Positions 59,422-64,000 of a stretch of DNA of 64,000 nt are shown here, one piece after another. Under the pieces are notes generated by a model. It had not been told where the DNA came from. It did no database searches and saw only the letters and a program-made list of their open reading frames with translations. Within the stretch, counting starts at the first letter, position 1. Every line of letters begins with the position of its first letter. Origin of the DNA: Fluviicola sp. (GTDB lineage Bacteria; Bacteroidota; Bacteroidia; Flavobacteriales_D; Crocinitomicaceae); contig JARWZO010000027.1 in NCBI GenBank assembly GCA_029866325.1, positions 124,001-188,000 on the forward strand, read 5' to 3'. The translations under genes were made by a program, and so were the position numbers.

Positions 59422-61308
59422 ATGGCAGAAAATCAATATACGGAAGAGAACATACGGTCGCTTGACTGGAAAGAGCATATTCGCTTGCGTCCGGGAATGT
59501 ATATCGGTAAATTAGGTGATGGTTCGGCAGCCGATGATGGTATTTACATTCTCGTGAAAGAGGTGATGGATAACTGCATCGACGAATTTGTCATGGGTAA
59601 TGGTCGAAAGGTAGATGTGAAAGTGAAAGACGGAAAAGTCATGGTGCGCGATTACGGACGTGGCATTCCGCTTGGAAAAGTAGTGGAGGTGGTGTCTAAA
59701 ATGAACACTGGAGGAAAGTACGATTCCAAGGCATTTAAGAAATCGGTCGGACTCAACGGAGTAGGAACCAAGGCAGTAAACGCATTGAGTGATTATTTCA
59801 TGGTTTATTCCGTGCGCGACGGCGAAAAAAAGCAAGCTTCTTTTTGTCGTGGAGAATTGGTCGATGATTTGCCTGTTGAAAAAACCGATGAGGGTAACGG
59901 TACTTATGTAGAGTTTACGCCCGATGAATCCATCTTTAAAAAATACAGTTTCAGAACGCCATACCTCATTAAGATGTTTTGGAATTACTGCTACCTCAAC
60001 CGAGGTTTGAGCATTTATTTCAACGGTGAAAAATACCAGTCCAAAGACGGTTTGAAAGATTTGTTGGAAGACAACATGGATGGCGATCCGCTATATCCGA
60101 TCATTCACCTCGAAGGCGAAGACATTGAAGTGGCATTCACGCATGGAAAAACATACGGCGAAGATTATTATTCCTTCGTCAACGGACAGCACACCACGCA
60201 AGGCGGTACGCATCAAAGTGCATTTCGGGAATCGATTGCCAAAGTCATTCGCGATTTCTACAACAAAAACTATGACGCGGCGGATATTCGTCAGTCAATT
60301 GTAGCAGCCATTGCCGTAAAGGTGATGGAACCCGTTTTTGAATCGCAAACCAAAACAAAACTTGGGTCGCAGGAAATTGAGCCGGGCGGAAAGTCCATGC
60401 GCTCGTTTATCAACGATTTCCTCAAAGAGAGTTTGGATAATTACCTGCACCGAAATCCGGATGTAGCCGAAACGCTCGAGAAGAAAATCAAGCAATCCGA
60501 ACGTGAACGAAAAGAACTCTCCGGAATTCGAAAATTGGCGCGTGATCGCTCTAAAAAAGCAAGCCTTCACAACAAGAAGTTGCGCGATTGCCGTACACAT
60601 TTAACCGATTTGAAAGACGAAAAACGTGAATTGACCACTTTGTTTATTACCGAGGGAGATTCGGCAAGTGGATCGATTACCAAATCGCGCGATGTTACCA
60701 CGCAAGCTGTATTCTCGTTGCGTGGTAAGCCGCTCAATTGTTATGGTCTAACCAAAAAGGTGGTGTATGAAAACGAGGAGTTTAACCTCATTCAGGCTGC
60801 GCTCGACATCGAAGAAGATATGGACAACCTTCGCTACAACAACATTGTGATCGCTACCGATGCCGATGTGGATGGAATGCACATTCGGTTGTTGTTACTG
60901 ACATTTTTCCTTCAATTCTTTCCTGATTTGGTGAAACGTAATCACGTGTATGTATTGCAAACACCGCTGTTCCGGGTGCGAAACAAGAAGAAAACCATTT
61001 ACTGCTATTCCGAACAGGAACGAAGAGATGCAATTAACGAATTGGGTAAAAATCCTGAGATCACACGATTTAAAGGATTGGGTGAAATCTCTCCGGATGA
61101 ATTTCAGCATTTCATTGGCGCTGACATTCGATTGGAGCCGGTTTTATTGACCAAAGACGCCTCTATCGAAACAATTTTATCGTATTTCATGGGTAAAAAC
61201 ACGCCGGAACGACAAGATTTCATCATTGATAACTTGCGGGTAGAAAAAGATCCGGATGACATGAAGCTTTCGGAAGAAGATGAAGAACGTATTGAAAAAG
61301 CTTCTTAA
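59422..61308 (+). CDS. parE: DNA topoisomerase IV subunit B (ParE)
   Basis: This is 628 residues. The GHKL ATPase part has [41 protein letters not shown] and [14 protein letters not shown]. The toprim part has [10 protein letters not shown] and [20 protein letters not shown], then [12 protein letters not shown]. The DAD-version spacing and pairing with the following parC favour topoisomerase IV over gyrase; with gyrB outside the window this is not absolute. It decatenates daughter chromosomes with ParC. Confidence 0.92.
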   Translation: MAENQYTEENIRSLDWKEHIRLRPGMYIGKLGDGSAADDGIYILVKEVMDNCIDEFVMGNGRKVDVKVKDGKVMVRDYGRGIPLGKVVEVVSKMNTGGKYDSKAFKKSVGLNGVGTKAVNALSDYFMVYSVRDGEKKQASFCRGELVDDLPVEKTDEGNGTYVEFTPDESIFKKYSFRTPYLIKMFWNYCYLNRGLSIYFNGEKYQSKDGLKDLLEDNMDGDPLYPIIHLEGEDIEVAFTHGKTYGEDYYSFVNGQHTTQGGTHQSAFRESIAKVIRDFYNKNYDAADIRQSIVAAIAVKVMEPVFESQTKTKLGSQEIEPGGKSMRSFINDFLKESLDNYLHRNPDVAETLEKKIKQSERERKELSGIRKLARDRSKKASLHNKKLRDCRTHLTDLKDEKRELTTLFITEGDSASGSITKSRDVTTQAVFSLRGKPLNCYGLTKKVVYENEEFNLIQAALDIEEDMDNLRYNNIVIATDADVDGMHIRLLLLTFFLQFFPDLVKRNHVYVLQTPLFRVRNKKKTIYCYSEQERRDAINELGKNPEITRFKGLGEISPDEFQHFIGADIRLEPVLLTKDASIETILSYFMGKNTPERQDFIIDNLRVEKDPDDMKLSEEDEERIEKAS

Positions 61309-61311
61309 ACT

Positions 61312-64000
61312 ATGGCAGAAGACGAAAACATTCCGCTAGATAACGATAGCGAAGAACAAAACGAGGAAAACGGAAATGATGAAAACGGAAATGATGAAAA
61401 CGGAAGTGAAGAAAATCATCCGTTTGAAAAGAAAACCATCGACGATAACATCATTCCGCTTAGTGGATTGTATGAAAACTGGTTCCTTGATTACGCTTCG
61501 TATGTAATTCTAGAACGTGCGGTTCCTTCGTTGTACGATGGTTTTAAACCGGTGCAGCGACGCATCATGCATTCCATGAAAGAATTGGATGACGGCCGTT
61601 ACAACAAAGTTGCCAACGTGATCGGAAATACCATGAAGTATCACCCGCACGGTGATGCATCTATCGGTGATGCTTTGGTGGCATTGGGTCAGAAAGATTT
61701 ACTCATTGATTGCCAAGGAAACTGGGGAAATACGCTTACCGGCGACGGTGCTGCAGCTCCACGTTACATCGAAGCGCGTTTATCAAAGTTTGCCAGCCAT
61801 GTGGTCTTTAACCCGAAAACAACGAATTGGTTGTTGAGTTATGACGGACGAAACAAAGAACCGGATAACCTGCCGGTCAAATTCCCGATTCTTTTAGCTC
61901 AAGGCGCCGAAGGGATTGCCGTGGGAATGGCTTGTAAAATTTTACCGCACAATTTTATTGAACTCATCGATCAATCAATCAACCATTTGCGTGGGAAAAA
62001 GGTGGAATTGTATCCCGATTTCATGAATGGTGGAATGGCCGATTTTTCCAATTACAATGACGGATTGCGTGGCGGAAAAGTCCGCGTGAGAGCCAAGATC
62101 AAAAAGTTCGATAACAAGACCTTGATGATCAATGAAATTCCATTTGGTTGCACTACCACATCGTTGATCGAATCGGTATTGAAAGCCAATGAGAAAGGAA
62201 AAATCAAGATCCGTAAAATTGAAGACAATACTGCAGCCGAAGCAGAAATTGTTATTCATTTGGCACCCGGAGTTTCGCCCGACAAAACCATCGATGCGTT
62301 GTATGCTTTTACCGATTGCGAAGTTTCCATTTCGCCCAATGCATCGGTAATTGACGGTGATACACCGCGTTTTATGGGAGTCACCGAGATTCTCAAAACC
62401 AATACCGATAACACGCTGCAATTGCTCAAGCGTGAGTTAGAGATTCGACTTACCGAATTGCAGCAACAATGGCATTTTGCGACGCTTGAAAAGATTTTCA
62501 TCCGTGAAGAAATGTACATCGACTTTAAGCATTACTCCGACAGAGAAACGCTTTACGGTTATTTGTACAAACGTTTTGATCCGTTTAAAAAGAGCTTCCT
62601 TCGTGAGATCGTGGATGAGGATTTGGCGAAACTGACGCAAATTCCAATGATTCGTATTACGCGTTTCGACTCCGATAAAGCAGATGAACTCATCGCGCGT
62701 TTGGAGGCTGAAATGGAAGAGGTTCGTGCCAATCTAGCCAACCTAATAGAATACGCCATTGAATATTTCAAAGATTTGAAAAAGCGTTTCGGTGCCGGAA
62801 AAGAACGCAAAACCGAAATCAAAATCTTTGATACCATTGCGGCTAGTAAGGTAATCATAGCCAACCGCAAGTTGTATGTTGATACCGAAGAAGGATTCAT
62901 CGGTTGGGGCTTGAAAAAGACCGAAGCAGTGAACGATTGCTCCGAAATTGACGATATCATTGTGTTTTTCAACACCGGTAAGTTTATGATTACCAAGGTA
63001 TCGGAAAAGAAATTTGTCGGAAAAGGAATCGTGCATGCCGATGTCTGGAAAAAAGGCGACAAACGAACCATCTATCATGTTATGTATCAGGATGGAGTAG
63101 GCGGTGCTACCATGATGAAGCGCTTCTTCGTAAACTCTGTGACCCGCGATACGGAATACGATCTTACACGTGGCTTGAAAGGTTCCAAATTGCTGTATTT
63201 CTCTGTTCACCCGAATGGCGAGCGCGAGGTGGTAACTATTCACTTACGACCGCGTCCGCACTTGAAGCGTTTGCGTTTCGATATCGATTTAGGTGATTTG
63301 CTGATCAAAGCCAGAAGTGCTGCAGGAAATCGTGTCACGAAAGAAATCGTACAAAAAATCACTCAAAAAGAAGTCGGAGGTTCCACACTTGCCGCCCGTA
63401 AGATTTGGTTCGATACGGTAGTGGGACGCTTAAATGACGACGGTCGAGGGAAATTCCTTGGTTCGTTTAAAGGCGAAGATCGTTTGCTGACGCTTTATAA
63501 AAACGGCGAATACCGCTTGTCGACCTTTGATCTGTCGAATCACTTTGATGAAGACATGGTGCACATTGAAAAATGGGTACCGGACAGACCGATTTCGGCG
63601 GTGTATTTTGATGGCGAACGCGAACTGCATTTTGTGAAGCGTTTCTGCTGCGAAGTAACTTCCGATAAGCGTGTGAGTTATATTTCCGAATCAGAAGGTT
63701 CTTACCTCGATGTAGTGTCTACGGCATACAGACCAAAGATCAAAATCGTGTACAATAAGTTGCTGAAAGAGACCAAAAATCTACCTGATAACGAAGTAGA
63801 AGTTGCCGATTTCATCGAAGTAAAAGGCATGAAAGCACAAGGGAATCAACTCACCAAATTGAAGATAAAAGAGGTGATTCTAGCTCATCCGATTGAAGGA
63901 GATATTCCTTGGCCGGAAGATGAAGTGGTTGATCTTGAGTTGGATATGGATGCTGAAGACGCGGAGTCTGTAGATGGTGAAGCACCTACAATCGAGTGGG
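61312..64000 (+). CDS. parC: DNA topoisomerase IV subunit A (ParC), 3' end outside window
   Basis: The ATG at 61312 is 3 bases after the parE stop and the frame stays open to the window edge (896 codons). An acidic N-terminal leader (about 1-45) carries three 15-base repeats (61366-61410, encoding ENGND/ENGND/ENGSE). The breakage-reunion domain follows: ASYVILERAVPSLYDGFKPV; HPHGDASIGDAL; GDGAAAPRYIEARL with catalytic Tyr152. The C-terminal beta-pinwheel is only partly canonical (WFDTVVGRLNDDGRGKF; GEDRLLTLYKNGEY), and an acidic tail begins near 63915. Confidence 0.93.
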   Translation, partial: MAEDENIPLDNDSEEQNEENGNDENGNDENGSEENHPFEKKTIDDNIIPLSGLYENWFLDYASYVILERAVPSLYDGFKPVQRRIMHSMKELDDGRYNKVANVIGNTMKYHPHGDASIGDALVALGQKDLLIDCQGNWGNTLTGDGAAAPRYIEARLSKFASHVVFNPKTTNWLLSYDGRNKEPDNLPVKFPILLAQGAEGIAVGMACKILPHNFIELIDQSINHLRGKKVELYPDFMNGGMADFSNYNDGLRGGKVRVRAKIKKFDNKTLMINEIPFGCTTTSLIESVLKANEKGKIKIRKIEDNTAAEAEIVIHLAPGVSPDKTIDALYAFTDCEVSISPNASVIDGDTPRFMGVTEILKTNTDNTLQLLKRELEIRLTELQQQWHFATLEKIFIREEMYIDFKHYSDRETLYGYLYKRFDPFKKSFLREIVDEDLAKLTQIPMIRITRFDSDKADELIARLEAEMEEVRANLANLIEYAIEYFKDLKKRFGAGKERKTEIKIFDTIAASKVIIANRKLYVDTEEGFIGWGLKKTEAVNDCSEIDDIIVFFNTGKFMITKVSEKKFVGKGIVHADVWKKGDKRTIYHVMYQDGVGGATMMKRFFVNSVTRDTEYDLTRGLKGSKLLYFSVHPNGEREVVTIHLRPRPHLKRLRFDIDLGDLLIKARSAAGNRVTKEIVQKITQKEVGGSTLAARKIWFDTVVGRLNDDGRGKFLGSFKGEDRLLTLYKNGEYRLSTFDLSNHFDEDMVHIEKWVPDRPISAVYFDGERELHFVKRFCCEVTSDKRVSYISESEGSYLDVVSTAYRPKIKIVYNKLLKETKNLPDNEVEVADFIEVKGMKAQGNQLTKLKIKEVILAHPIEGDIPWPEDEVVDLELDMDAEDAESVDGEAPTIEW

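Overview
The window comes from a chromosome of a Bacteroidota bacterium, most likely order Flavobacteriales (a Crocinitomicaceae/Fluviicola-like lineage is my guess; no rRNA is present to test it). The grounds are: seven predicted secreted proteins ending in a type IX secretion (T9SS) sorting domain; promoters of the Bacteroidota type (TTG, 18-19 bp, TAnnTTTG) and few Shine-Dalgarno sites; a fused ccoN-ccoO gene; and families typical of the phylum (DUF983, DUF6132, DUF4465, LuxR-like TPR regulators, YigZ, ParE/ParC). I see no tRNA, rRNA, CRISPR array, prophage or insertion sequence. It is mostly core chromosome with some unusual intergenic DNA.

Layout. 0-5.6 kb: the end of an unknown gene, a TPR/HTH regulator, an 11-unit array of a 28-bp palindromic repeat, and two T9SS cargo proteins (a PKD protein and an SGNH esterase-like protein). 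5.6-12.2 kb, minus strand: a cbb3 oxidase operon ccoS-ccoNO-ccoQ-ccoP-ccoG-fixH-safE with an FNR-like palindrome upstream. 12.3-16.4 kb, plus strand: a TPR protein, a DEAD-box helicase and two T9SS proteins, which separate that operon from ccoI-hemN (16.9-20.6 kb). A divergent Crp/FNR regulator follows at 20.8 kb. This block makes, metallates and probably controls a high-affinity oxidase together with anaerobic haem synthesis.

21.5-29.8 kb: a CAP protein, a PQQ-like beta-propeller, a small ECF sigma locus with two identical ECF-type promoters, an epimerase/DCC operon with a GbsR/MarR regulator and paired operators, and an ATPase gene preceded by four copies of a TTTGGCGA motif. 29.9-34.2 kb: a vitamin B12 uptake operon (cobalamin riboswitch, DUF4465 T9SS protein, BtuB-like receptor, BtuG-like lipoprotein).

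34.4-42.7 kb: TPR-ribH-glmM, a MuiA-type protein, a cluster of GC-rich REP-like palindromes, a T9SS protein, and a Crp/Fnr-DUF983 pair facing a DUF6132-rhodanese-rhodanese-rhodanese/thioredoxin operon. 42.8-50.2 kb: a gingipain-type C25 protease, a flavoprotein, a peptidase, YigZ and lipoproteins. 50.2-64 kb: dnaA, a thioesterase-formimidoylglutamase-patatin run, corA, a membrane protein, and parE followed by parC, which runs off the window.

The most notable unexplained items are a ~255-bp foldback repeat in two copies (16.55 and 24.57 kb), the link between the 28-bp array and the REP-like family, the ECF locus with membrane and His/Cys-rich small proteins, and a 15-nt complementarity between the B12 aptamer and its downstream leader.
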